Below are positions 1 through 7,074 of a stretch of DNA of 20,810 nucleotides, one piece after another. A program made the position numbers and the translations under genes. The number at the start of each line of letters is the position of its first letter. Positions within the stretch are counted from its first letter, which is position 1. Below the pieces are notes generated by a model, which had not been told where the DNA came from, searched no databases, and saw only the letters and a program-made list of their open reading frames with translations. The DNA lies in the NCBI GenBank assembly GCA_015486445.1, contig WFRT01000337.1, positions 1 through 20,810 of the forward strand, read 5' to 3'. This stretch comes from Pseudomonadota bacterium. GTDB taxonomy: Bacteria > Desulfobacterota > Anaeroferrophillalia > Anaeroferrophillales > Tharpellaceae.

Positions 1-48
1 GCCGAGCAGGCCGGCGCCGCCGGTGACCAGAACAGGATGTGAATTCAT
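1..48 (-). CDS. NAD(P)-binding epimerase/dehydratase or SDR, N-terminal fragment
   Basis: Only the first 16 codons are in the window. They read MNSHPVLVTGGAGLLG, a hydrophobic beta strand followed by a TGGxGxxG glycine loop. This is the dinucleotide-binding start of extended short-chain dehydrogenases and sugar-nucleotide epimerases. An AAGGA ribosome-binding sequence lies about 7 bases upstream of the ATG. The gene begins only 27 bases after the DctQ stop on the same strand, so it is probably the next gene of the operon. A TRAP large permease (DctM) would normally be expected in this place. The exact reaction cannot be assigned from this fragment. Confidence 0.7.
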   Translation of the reverse strand, partial: MNSHPVLVTGGAGLLG

Positions 49-75
49 GTCGTTGTCCTTTGCTTTGCCGGGGGG

Positions 76-624
76 TCAGTTTTCTGCCTGCAACCCGGAA
101 TCGGGCGGTGCGCCAGCCGCCGTCGTCTCCGGCGCTGGCGGGTCGTCATTTGCCGTTTCATTCCTTAAGGCGCGTAGAAACAGGGCCAGAAAGGTAAAGG
201 CGGTTATCAGGCAGCCGCAGGCGAAAACCAGCCGCGGGGGGTATTCGGGCAGTTTCATCCAGCCCTGGAAAAAGTGGCCCTTGAAGCTGTCGAAAGCCCG
301 GATGAAGGCATACCACGACATGGAGAAAAAGAGGGCGGCCGCCAGCAGGTTGTTCATTCCGTCACAGAAGCGTTGGAGGCCGGCCGGCAGTTTGTCGTAG
401 ATCAGGTCGACCTGGACATGGCCCCTCTTCCAGGTGATCCCCGGCAGGGCCAGGGCGTTGATCATGGCGAGGAAATAGGAACTCAAGGTCATGGCATCGA
501 AAAACGAGGTGTTGAAAAGGTAGCGGGCGAAAACATCGCTGATGGTCAGCAGGGTAAGCACCGAGATAAAGACGATGTTGATCCAGCCCAGGACCCTGAT
601 AACCTTTTCCAGAATCTTGTCCAT
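76..624 (-). CDS. TRAP transporter small permease (DctQ family)
   Basis: This 182-residue integral membrane protein matches the DctQ family in size and layout. There are four hydrophobic segments, at roughly residues 12-32, 46-64, 90-110 and 132-150, and a short polar Pro/Ala-rich C-tail. The segment around residues 60-75 (LPGITWKRGHVQVDLIYDKL) is typical of DctQ, where a loop following helix 2 carries a conserved H-V-D stretch. DctQ pairs with the large permease DctM to drive sodium- or proton-coupled uptake of a substrate delivered by the periplasmic DctP. It follows the DctP gene by 63 bases on the same strand and ends 27 bases before an epimerase-like gene. No DctM is seen here, so the partner is either further downstream or elsewhere. 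The ATG has only a weak upstream GGGA. Confidence 0.88.
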   Translation of the reverse strand: MDKILEKVIRVLGWINIVFISVLTLLTISDVFARYLFNTSFFDAMTLSSYFLAMINALALPGITWKRGHVQVDLIYDKLPAGLQRFCDGMNNLLAAALFFSMSWYAFIRAFDSFKGHFFQGWMKLPEYPPRLVFACGCLITAFTFLALFLRALRNETANDDPPAPETTAAGAPPDSGLQAEN

Positions 625-687
625 GATGGCGTTTCCCGTTGCCCTTGAATTTTCAACCCCGGCCTGCCTGCGGCCCGGCGCTGACGG

Positions 688-1806
688 TTACTTTCCGGGA
701 TAGAGCCCGGGCAGCTGGACCCAGACCTTGTGGTGCAGTTTTTTCATGATGGCGACATAGGCGAGATACATCCGCCGGCCCTGGTCGCCGTTTTCCCGCA
801 CCCATTTTCCCCAGACCGGGATCATCTTTTCGGCCAGGCGATGGAGCTCGGTTTCGGAAAAGGTGATGATCTCCCCGCCGCGATAGTTTTCATAGCGCTT
901 GCGCATCACCTTGTCCAGGGTGTCGTACAGGACCGCGAATTTCCGGGCATAAATGGGAAACAGCGGGCGCCATTTCCGCTGGATGTCGGCCGGCACCCGA
1001 TTCCAGCTTTCCCGGTGCATGACGACATTGCAGTGCCAGCCGCTCAGCAATGGAACGTCGATTACCCAGCGGGTCACTTCCTGCCATTTCCAGGCCGCGA
1101 TGCCCGGCGTCCAGGGGGCCAGGCCGGCATCGACCGTGCGCCGCTGCAGGGCCATATAGACGTCGGGGGTGCTGATCGTGATCGGCACCGCCCCGAGAGC
1201 CTCGCAGACATCGATGAAAACCGATTCCCCGCCGAAAATCCGCAGTCCCTTGAAATCCTCGACCCGGGTTATTTTCCGGTTGCTGAAGATCCGGCACGGC
1301 GTCGTGGCCAGGGGAAAGAGATAGACGACGTCGGCGAATTCTTCCCGGAAGAATCCTTCCTTCATCAACTCGAGGATGATCCTGCTCCCGGTGGCCGCCG
1401 ATTCGGCAAAGAAGGGCAGTTGAATCCCCAGGGCCAGGGGAAAACGGCAGCCGGTATAGCCACAGCAGGTAGTCGCGATATCGGCCAGCCCCTCGGTGGC
1501 GATTTCGTACTGCTCCCGGGCCGCGCCCAGGGAACCGGTGCCGTAATACTCGAGCTTGACCCGGCCGTCGCCGGCTTTTTCGAGCTGATGGCAAAAGTCC
1601 TTTAAAAGCTTGTCGGCCGGGTGGGACGGAGGGATGAAGGAGCTGAAGCGCAGGACAATGGGCTTTTCCCCGGCCCGGCCGGATGCCGCGACCGGGCCGG
1701 GGAAAAACACCAGGAACGCCAGGAATACCAGGAACAGGCATGGCGGCAGCCGGTGGAATACGGGCTGCGGGCCGGCAGGAAAAAGTCGCTTTTTCTTCGC
1801 CATCAT
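688..1806 (-). CDS. TRAP transporter substrate-binding protein (DctP family)
   Basis: The protein is a periplasmic solute receptor of about 372 residues. Residues 1-42 form a Sec signal peptide: a basic start (MMAKKKR), a hydrophobic core around residues 23-38 and a VAAS-type cleavage site. The mature part begins with the family-typical 'IVLRFSSFIPPSHP', continues with 'YYGTGSLGAAREQYE' and contains the 'DFKGLRIFGGES...LGAVPITIS...YMALQRRTVDAG' region that marks DctP. The family usually has an arginine in the K-x-R motif of this region, which binds the ligand carboxylate. Here the aligned position appears to be Phe191. The open frame extends upstream to 1914, but that would overlap the preceding gene and place a long tail before the signal peptide, so the ATG at 1806 (or the adjacent one at 1803) is chosen. 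No clear Shine-Dalgarno is present. It lies between an amidohydrolase and DctQ. Confidence 0.85.
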   Translation of the reverse strand: MMAKKKRLFPAGPQPVFHRLPPCLFLVFLAFLVFFPGPVAASGRAGEKPIVLRFSSFIPPSHPADKLLKDFCHQLEKAGDGRVKLEYYGTGSLGAAREQYEIATEGLADIATTCCGYTGCRFPLALGIQLPFFAESAATGSRIILELMKEGFFREEFADVVYLFPLATTPCRIFSNRKITRVEDFKGLRIFGGESVFIDVCEALGAVPITISTPDVYMALQRRTVDAGLAPWTPGIAAWKWQEVTRWVIDVPLLSGWHCNVVMHRESWNRVPADIQRKWRPLFPIYARKFAVLYDTLDKVMRKRYENYRGGEIITFSETELHRLAEKMIPVWGKWVRENGDQGRRMYLAYVAIMKKLHHKVWVQLPGLYPGK

Positions 1807-1855
1807 CAACCCGGGGGGGCCGGCCCCGCAATGGCGAGCCGGCCTGGTAAAATGG

Positions 1856-2764
1856 TTACAGGTCGAGCAGGTCCTCGGCGTTTTCGTAGAGGTAGCGGGA
1901 CATCGCTTCCTCACTCAAGGGCAGCGCGAAGGTTTTTTCGAGGTGCTGCTCGCAGTTGCCGAAGGGGTAGGCGCTGCCGAACAGGAAACGGTCGGGCAGC
2001 CATTCGATACCCTTGACGAACTGGTCGCCGCCGGCCGAAAACATGTAGACGTCGGGTGACAGGAAGATGCCGCCCGAGCCGATGGCGCTCGACTTCATGG
2101 CCGCGGCGATCGCCTCGTTGACATAAGGGTAGGCGCCGTGTCCCAGGACCAGGGGCAGATCGGGAAAGGTCTGGGCGACATGCTGGAAACGGACCGGGTC
2201 GGTGTAGGTCAGATCGGGCCCGGCGAAGGGGCCGGTCATCATCAGGACCGGGACTTCGAGTTCGTCGCATTTTTCATAGAGCGGCATCAGGCGCTCGTCG
2301 TCGGCGTACATCGGTTCCTGGAAAAGTCCGGGTTCGATGCAGAGACCCTTGAGGCCGAGCTCGTTGACCGCCCGTTCGAGTCCGGCCGCGGTCTCGGTAA
2401 AAGGCAGGTCGCCGTCCACCCCGGCCAGGCCCAGGAGCCGGCCGCCGGAGGCCCGGGAAAGTTCGGACATGTATTCGTCGCTGACATGACAGGTGAGGCC
2501 GAGAATATGGGAATGGCGGCCGTTCATCAGGCCGCAGCGGATGCCGGAACGCTCGATCTCGCCATAGAGCAGCTCGAGGGCGGCCGGGTCGGCCTCGCCG
2601 GTTTCGCTCTCGAGGCTCTTTTCGTAGGATTGTGGGGTGTCGACGCCGAAGCGGTAGTTGGCGAAGCGAACGATGCCCTCGGGGAAAAAGCCCTTGTAGG
2701 GCGCGGTCGGCGGCCGGAGCCTGAAGTCGATGATTTTTCCTTGGAACTGTTCCTTGTCTACCAT
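1856..2764 (-). CDS. Amidohydrolase-2 family protein, degenerate metal site (copy 2)
   Basis: The 302-residue protein has the TIM-barrel pattern of the Amidohydro_2 family (decarboxylases and lactone/amide hydrolases). The first strand, which normally carries the metal-binding HxH, reads IIDFRLRPP, with Arg15 and Arg17 in place of both histidines. The strand-5 histidine position reads MMTGP. The strand-6 His is kept (LGHGAYP, His209). The catalytic Asp of the 'FGSDYP' motif is Ala265 (FGSAYPFG). It therefore probably cannot bind the usual metal centre. The open frame reaches a TTG at 2782, but the ATG at 2764 has a GAGG ribosome-binding sequence five bases upstream and is preferred. It is a tandem paralogue of the gene at 2816-3733, 51 bases away. 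Both probably act on a CoA ester or organic acid of this pathway; the reaction is unknown. Confidence 0.85.
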   Translation of the reverse strand: MVDKEQFQGKIIDFRLRPPTAPYKGFFPEGIVRFANYRFGVDTPQSYEKSLESETGEADPAALELLYGEIERSGIRCGLMNGRHSHILGLTCHVSDEYMSELSRASGGRLLGLAGVDGDLPFTETAAGLERAVNELGLKGLCIEPGLFQEPMYADDERLMPLYEKCDELEVPVLMMTGPFAGPDLTYTDPVRFQHVAQTFPDLPLVLGHGAYPYVNEAIAAAMKSSAIGSGGIFLSPDVYMFSAGGDQFVKGIEWLPDRFLFGSAYPFGNCEQHLEKTFALPLSEEAMSRYLYENAEDLLDL

Positions 2765-2769
2765 TTTTT

Positions 2770-2773
2770 CCTC
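2770..2773 (-). promoter_or_regulatory. Ribosome-binding site selecting ATG 2764
   Basis: GAGG on the minus strand lies five bases before the ATG at 2764. The upstream in-frame TTG at 2782 has no comparable site, and its use would bury this site in coding sequence. Confidence 0.6.
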
Positions 2774-2815
2774 ATTTACCAATGTTTGGGGTTGTATTTC
2801 GCGGCCCGGCCGGAA

Positions 2816-3733
2816 TCAGTCGTCAAGTTCCAGCAGCCGGGCGGCATTGTTGTAGAGGTAGTTGGCCATCACCTCGCGGGAGAGGGGAAACTCCAGCGTC
2901 AGGTCGATGCTTTCCCGGAAGGTCCCGAAGGGATAGGCGGTGCCGAACAGAAACTGGTCCGGGAGCTGGCAGATGGCCTCGATGTAGAGGCGGCCGCCGG
3001 GGAAGAAACAATAGATGTCGGGGGAGATGTAGAGGGTCGGGTGCTTGACGCAAAGGGCGATGGCGTCGAGGATCCGAGGGTAGCCGCCGTGGGCGAGAAT
3101 CATCTTGAGCCCGGGAAAATCCTGCATCACCCGGTCGAGCGGGGGCCAGTTGTTGGCGTCGATGTCGTGGCCGGCATAGATGCCGCTCTGCAGCATCAGG
3201 GGTTTGTCGAGGCTCAGCATGGTCTCGTAGATCGGGTAGAGCCTGGGGTCGTTGAGCTGCAGCGGCCGGCCCTGGGAATCGACGCTGTAGCCGATCTCCA
3301 GCACCGCTCCGTGGAGACCGTGTTTGTCGAAGGCTGCCTTGATGGCCGTGACAATCTCGTCGGTTGGCCGGTCGGCATCGATGCCGTGCATTCCCAGGGC
3401 CCGGCCCCGGTAACGGCGGTTGAGTTCGGTAAGTTCTTCGTCGGTGACGTTCAGCGAGGTGATGCCCGACTCCTTGACCACCGCTTTGGGCGGGTTGCTC
3501 AGGTTGCGGCCGGGCACGACGATTTTGTCGATGCCGGCTTCGGTCATTTCCTGGTAGAGGAGGTCGAGGCCCTCGTCGGTGCCGACCTCATACATCGAGG
3601 GCAGGGTCGCCTGGGACGGGGGGCAGATGAAGCGGTTCTGCCATTTCAGGCGGCCAAGCTTCAAGTCGAAGATCAGTTTCTGGGCCGCCATCGGCGGCCG
3701 GCAGCGAAAGTCGATAACCTTGTAGTCGATCAT
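2816..3733 (-). CDS. Amidohydrolase-2 family protein, degenerate metal site (copy 1)
   Basis: The 305-residue protein belongs to the same Amidohydro_2 TIM-barrel family as its downstream neighbour. Its first strand reads VIDFRCRPP, with Arg10 and Arg12 where the HxH metal ligands should be. The strand-5 position is Ser183 (LQSGIYAG). The strand-6 His is retained as His215 (ILAHGGYPR). The usual catalytic Asp is Ala266 (FGTAYPFG). The two copies share these same substitutions yet differ widely elsewhere, so this looks like a distinct conserved subfamily and not decay. The C-terminal 'YLYNNAARLLEL' helix is typical of the family. The stop is followed after 51 bases by the ATG of copy 2. Upstream, a 102-base gap with a hairpin separates it from the thiolase gene. 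Function is unknown; a non-hydrolytic lyase or decarboxylase, or a substrate-binding role, are possibilities. Confidence 0.86.
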   Translation of the reverse strand: MIDYKVIDFRCRPPMAAQKLIFDLKLGRLKWQNRFICPPSQATLPSMYEVGTDEGLDLLYQEMTEAGIDKIVVPGRNLSNPPKAVVKESGITSLNVTDEELTELNRRYRGRALGMHGIDADRPTDEIVTAIKAAFDKHGLHGAVLEIGYSVDSQGRPLQLNDPRLYPIYETMLSLDKPLMLQSGIYAGHDIDANNWPPLDRVMQDFPGLKMILAHGGYPRILDAIALCVKHPTLYISPDIYCFFPGGRLYIEAICQLPDQFLFGTAYPFGTFRESIDLTLEFPLSREVMANYLYNNAARLLELDD

Positions 3734-3784
3734 GTCGTTACCCGGTTCTTAGAGGTTGATGGCGTAGTGATAAACCACCCCCGA

Positions 3785-3803
3785 CCCCTCCTGAAAAGAG
3801 GGG
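3785..3803. repeat. Stem-loop in gap between thiolase and amidohydrolase genes
   Basis: CCCCTC (3785-3790) and GAGGGG (3798-3803) are perfect 6-base arms around a 7-base A-rich loop. The element sits in the 102-base gap between two operon genes. Neither strand has a following T-run, so it is unlikely to be a simple intrinsic terminator. It could be an mRNA processing or stability element, or a copy of a dispersed intergenic repeat; only one copy is in the window. Confidence 0.5.
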
Positions 3804-3835
3804 AGATAGAATTCAGCTGAATAGTTACTGCGAAA

Positions 3836-5089
3836 TCAGCATCTTTCGAGGATGTGGATTGCCATTGCGGCCTCTTCGAAGCCCAGGTTGCCGCCGCCGT
3901 TTTCGGCCAGGGCCAGGCGGCAGCCCTCGACCTGGCGGGGGCCGGCTTCGTGGCGCAGCTGGGTGACCAGTTCGAAGATCTGGCCGAGGCCCGAGGCGCC
4001 GACCGGGTGGCCGCGCGATTCGAGCCCGCCGGAGACGTTGATCGGCTTGCTGCCGCCGAGTTTGGTGGCCCCCGATTCGGCATAGGGGCCGCCTTTGCCC
4101 TGAGCACAGAAGCCCAGGGCCTCGGTCTGGTGCAGTTCGCCGAAAGCGGTGGCGTCGTGGACTTCGGCCAGGTCGATGTCATCGGGACCGACCCCGGCGA
4201 GTTCGTAGGCCTGCCGGGAACAGCGGGCGGCGATGTCGTGGGTTTCATCCTCGATCGGCCGGTCGGTGCCCGAGGCCAGAACCGAGGCCCGGATCTTCAC
4301 CGGCCGGACAGCCTTGAGCTTTTTCATGAAGTTATCCGAGCAGACGATCGCGGCCGCGGCTCCGTCGCCGACCGGAGCGCACATCGGCACCGTCAGGGGC
4401 CAGATTACCGGCCGGCCGGCCAGCACCTCTTCGACGCTCATATCCTTCTGGTACTGGGCGAACGGATTCATGGTGCTGTGGAAATGATTCTTGCTGGCAA
4501 TGACCGCAAGCTGTTTCTGGGTGGTGCCGTAGGTCGCCATGTGCCAGCGGCACCAGCCGGCGTAGACGTCCATGAAGGCACTGCGGTTTTTGCCGGCCGT
4601 CTCGGCTTCGTTCTGCGCACCCGGAATCTCCAGGGACAGGCCGTCCAGTACATTTTTCCAGGCCAGGAAATGTTCCTTGATGCAGGCTACGTCGACGCCG
4701 GCCGAATAGGCACGGAAGGTTTTATTCTTGTCTTCGCTGTAGAGTTTTTCCACGCCGGCCGCCAGGACGCAGTCGTAGAGCCCGGAAGCGACCCCCATCC
4801 AGGCACCGTGCAGGGCCGTGGAAGCCCCGGCACAGGCGTTTTCGACATTGACGATGGGGATTCCCTGGAGGCCCAGCGGCCGCAGGGCGACCTGGCCTTT
4901 AATGCAGTGCTGGTCAGTGAAATAGCCCCACATAGAGTTGGAAAACCAGGCCGACTCGATCTCGTCAACCTGGACCCCGGCATCGGCCAGGGTGGTGCGT
5001 ACCGCCTCAGCCGTGAGATCCTTTTCCGAACGTTCCAGATGCTTGCCGAAGCGGGTCATCCCGGCTCCGATGATGTAGACTTCGCGCAT
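3836..5089 (-). CDS. Thiolase family protein, SCP-x/non-specific lipid-transfer type
   Basis: The 417-residue protein is a thiolase-fold enzyme acting on acyl-CoA thioesters. Visible catalytic elements are the nucleophile Cys86 in VENACAGAS, His311 in EVHDATAFGE and His361 in the GGLESRGHPVGASG motif. The C-terminal Cys of classical thiolases (C-x-GGG) is replaced by Asn397 (AENGGG). That is the signature of the SCP-x/lipid-transfer branch, whose members include retro-aldolases and retro-Claisen thiolases of steroid and branched side-chain degradation. No DUF35 (OB-fold) partner, which often accompanies this branch, is next to it. The ATG is preceded by GGAG at 5 bases' spacing. It lies 38 bases after the CoA-ligase gene. 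A separate SCP2-domain gene begins the same operon, which echoes the thiolase-SCP2 fusion of eukaryotic SCP-x. It probably cleaves, or condenses, an intermediate activated by the ligase. Confidence 0.9.
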   Translation of the reverse strand: MREVYIIGAGMTRFGKHLERSEKDLTAEAVRTTLADAGVQVDEIESAWFSNSMWGYFTDQHCIKGQVALRPLGLQGIPIVNVENACAGASTALHGAWMGVASGLYDCVLAAGVEKLYSEDKNKTFRAYSAGVDVACIKEHFLAWKNVLDGLSLEIPGAQNEAETAGKNRSAFMDVYAGWCRWHMATYGTTQKQLAVIASKNHFHSTMNPFAQYQKDMSVEEVLAGRPVIWPLTVPMCAPVGDGAAAAIVCSDNFMKKLKAVRPVKIRASVLASGTDRPIEDETHDIAARCSRQAYELAGVGPDDIDLAEVHDATAFGELHQTEALGFCAQGKGGPYAESGATKLGGSKPINVSGGLESRGHPVGASGLGQIFELVTQLRHEAGPRQVEGCRLALAENGGGNLGFEEAAMAIHILERC

Positions 5090-5127
5090 AGTTACTCCAT
5101 TGTTTTTACGGTTTAAACAGCTCTTTC

Positions 5128-6480
5128 CTATTCGTAGGTTTTTTCGAAGACCTTGCCTTTGTAGTGGCTGCGTTCAAGGCTTCCGGGCTCGGCCCAGATA
5201 ATCTTCGGGCTGATTTTAAGTCGCCGGCTCATGGTTTCGACAAGCTCCTTTTCCAACTCGGCCAGGGCTTTGTCGTCAAGACCCTCGGCGTGTTCGACCC
5301 GCAGTTTCAGCGGCGGCACCACCCGGGGGGGCTTTTCATCGAGGATGATCCGCAGCTCGCCGGTGACCCGGGGGACGAATTCGTTGATCACGCCCTTGAT
5401 GTGGCTGGGGTAGACCATCACGCCCTTGACCTTGAGCATGTCATCGGCCCGGCCCACGACCTTGTAGCGGAAGCCGGTGCGGCCGCAGGGACAGGGTTCG
5501 GTGAAAACCTGGTGGATGTCGCCCATCGACTGGCGCATCCAGACGAAGCCGTCGCCGACCAGGGTGGTGAAGACGGCTTCGCCGCGGGCCCCGTTCTCGA
5601 AGGGGATGGGTTCCTTGGTTTCGGGATCGACCAGTTCGTACCAGCAGAGGTCGTCGCCGACCCAGTGCATGCCCTGGTACTCCTCGTGGTCGCAGGAGAA
5701 GCCGAAACCGGCGCCGGCATCGAAGATCCGGCAGCCGTAGGCGCTCTCGAGTTTTCTCTTGAGTTCGGGGATCCCGGCCCCGGGCTCGCCGCCGAGAATC
5801 ATTGCCTTGAAGCCCAGTTCCCCGACCTCTTTTTCGAGGATCTGGGGACATTTTTCGATCAGGTATTCGGCCAGGGAGGGGGTGCCGACGTAGAAGGTGC
5901 CGCGGAACAGCTTCTGCATCAGGAGAATGCGTTCGCTCTTGGCTTCGGCGCCCACCGGGATCGCCATGCAGCCCAGTTTCTGCAGGCCCATCATCAGGGT
6001 GACGCCGGCCACCACCATCGACAGGGCGAAACAGAAGAGCATCCGGTCCTCGGACCGGATGCCGGCCCGCCAGGCCCCGCGGACCATGGTTTCGCCCCAG
6101 AGATTCTGGATGTCGAAATTGGTCATCGGGTAGGGGGTGGGGACGCCGGTGGTGCCGGTGGTCGTGGCCATGTAGTCGAGATCGTCGACACTGATCGGCA
6201 TGATGTCGTCCAGGACCCGGAGAAAGTCGCCCTCGTAATGGTTGACCAGCTCCAGCAGTGAAAGCTTGTTGAACAGGGGAATCTTATCCCGAAACTCGGC
6301 AAAACCGGTCAGCTTTTCCGGGTCGAGCCGGTTTTTTGCCATGATCTCGGCGTAGAAAGGAGCGTTGGCCTTGAGCCGGGTCAGCATGGTTTTGAGGCGG
6401 TCGATCTGGAGCTTTTCCATCTCCGGGGTCTGGAGCATGGATTCCATTTCCATGTTCCAATAGGGCCTGTTGCTGTCCAT
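5128..6480 (-). CDS. Phenylacetate-CoA ligase family (PaaK-like) adenylate-forming enzyme
   Basis: The 450-residue protein matches the PaaK family in length and motifs. It is predicted to convert a carboxylic acid, ATP and CoA to an acyl-CoA, AMP and pyrophosphate. The phosphate-binding loop is TTTGTTGVPTP (residues 106-116). The nucleotide-site Asp is in MGDIHQVF (Asp321). The hinge motif is VGRADDMLKVKGVMVYP (343-357). A PaaK-type CPCGRTG stretch lies at residues 330-336. The C-terminal catalytic lysine is probably in the ERSHYKGKVFE segment. A GGAG sequence lies 6 bases upstream of the ATG. It is the second gene of the sigma54-driven operon, between the SCP2-domain gene and the thiolase gene. 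Family members accept phenylacetate, benzoates, coumarates and other acids, so the substrate cannot be named. A nearby dehydratase/benzoyl-CoA-reductase-like system makes an aromatic or hydroxy acid plausible. Confidence 0.9.
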   Translation of the reverse strand: MDSNRPYWNMEMESMLQTPEMEKLQIDRLKTMLTRLKANAPFYAEIMAKNRLDPEKLTGFAEFRDKIPLFNKLSLLELVNHYEGDFLRVLDDIMPISVDDLDYMATTTGTTGVPTPYPMTNFDIQNLWGETMVRGAWRAGIRSEDRMLFCFALSMVVAGVTLMMGLQKLGCMAIPVGAEAKSERILLMQKLFRGTFYVGTPSLAEYLIEKCPQILEKEVGELGFKAMILGGEPGAGIPELKRKLESAYGCRIFDAGAGFGFSCDHEEYQGMHWVGDDLCWYELVDPETKEPIPFENGARGEAVFTTLVGDGFVWMRQSMGDIHQVFTEPCPCGRTGFRYKVVGRADDMLKVKGVMVYPSHIKGVINEFVPRVTGELRIILDEKPPRVVPPLKLRVEHAEGLDDKALAELEKELVETMSRRLKISPKIIWAEPGSLERSHYKGKVFEKTYE

Positions 6481-6530
6481 TGCCGTCTCCTGGAGCGCTG
6501 AGTAGTTCTTAAGATAAGAAAGGTGTTTGG

Positions 6531-6932
6531 CTATACGTCAAGAGGGAGATTGAATTTTTCGCAATACTCGGGATAAAGTTCCTTGCCCGGCTTGAAAAGC
6601 GGCATCAGCTGCAGAACCTTGTTGACCGGGCCCTTGGCCTTGATTTTCCGAGTTGCCAGGGCCATCGGAATGTTGACCTTGTCGAGCCAGTACTTGTGGA
6701 CCATGTCGCCCGCCATTTTCATGGTTACCACCGGCTTTTCGGTCTTGGCGTCATTACCGAAGCGGGGACCGTCCTGATCGACGAACATCGCCATGTCGAG
6801 GTCGGTAATTACGAATAGAATACTGATTTCATTGTTCTTCAGCTCCCTGCCGAGGTCGGTTTCCCGGATCAGGCGGCTCCAGAAATCACCAAACAGTTTT
6901 TCCGCGGTTTCCTTGTCCTTGAAAATTGCCAT
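6531..6932 (-). CDS. SCP2 sterol-binding-domain protein
   Basis: This small cytoplasmic protein (133 residues) resembles a stand-alone SCP2 domain. It has an amphipathic N-terminal helix, a beta-rich centre (residues 36-73) and the segment 'MAGDMVHKYWLDKVNIPMA...KIKAKGPVNKVLQLMPLF', the hydrophobic cavity region of the family. SCP2 domains bind fatty acyl-CoAs, sterols and other hydrophobic ligands. Here it may carry or present the acyl-CoA made by the next gene. The open frame runs upstream to 7040, but the sigma54 promoter at 7024-7039 lies inside that extension, so the long form cannot be translated from this transcript. The ATG at 6932 has GGAG 6 bases upstream. It is the first gene of the operon. 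Family assignment rests on pattern recognition and is less certain than for its neighbours. Confidence 0.72.
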   Translation of the reverse strand: MAIFKDKETAEKLFGDFWSRLIRETDLGRELKNNEISILFVITDLDMAMFVDQDGPRFGNDAKTEKPVVTMKMAGDMVHKYWLDKVNIPMALATRKIKAKGPVNKVLQLMPLFKPGKELYPEYCEKFNLPLDV

Positions 6933-6938
6933 TTCATT

Positions 6939-6942
6939 CTCC
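6939..6942 (-). promoter_or_regulatory. Ribosome-binding site selecting ATG 6932
   Basis: GGAG on the minus strand, six bases before the ATG at 6932. It falls between that ATG and an earlier in-frame ATG at 6944 that has no such site, so it decides the start of the SCP2-domain gene. Confidence 0.6.
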
Positions 6943-7023
6943 ATTGAAAGCAGTCGACGGATATCCCATGGATATGCTGGTTGCCGGTTTCGTGTGCGGG
7001 TATAAATATGGTTCCGTTGTTTC

Positions 7024-7039
7024 AGCAAGAGATATGCCA
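7024..7039 (-). promoter_or_regulatory. Sigma54 (-24/-12) promoter of the CoA-ligase/TRAP operon
   Basis: Read on the minus strand the site is TGGCATATCTCTTGCT. It has the TGGCA of the -24 box, the TTGCT of the -12 box and the obligatory 10 bases between the invariant GG and GC. Transcription would start near 7012 and give a leader of roughly 80 bases before the SCP2-domain ATG. The divergent neighbour at 7228 encodes a sigma54 activator, the expected partner. Basis: consensus match seen directly; activity inferred. Confidence 0.85.
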
Positions 7040-7074
7040 TTTTTGTTTTTCACCTGTCACCCATGTAATAACTC

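Noticed and set aside
2138..3820. 560-codon plus-strand open frame antisense to both amidohydrolase genes
   Set aside because: The minus-strand genes have clear family motifs, ribosome-binding sites and operon spacing. The antisense frame shows no recognisable domain and is expected from G+C-rich codon bias.
3854..5116. 420-codon plus-strand open frame over the thiolase gene
   Set aside because: The minus strand carries all thiolase catalytic motifs; the plus frame is a mirror of them.
5164..6261. 365-codon plus-strand open frame over the CoA ligase gene
   Set aside because: Composition is typical of an antisense shadow and no domain is recognisable, while the minus strand encodes a full PaaK-family enzyme.
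6933..7040. N-terminal extension of the SCP2-domain protein to an ATG at 7040
   Set aside because: It contains the sigma54 promoter, has no family sequence, and the ATG at 6932 has a proper ribosome-binding site.
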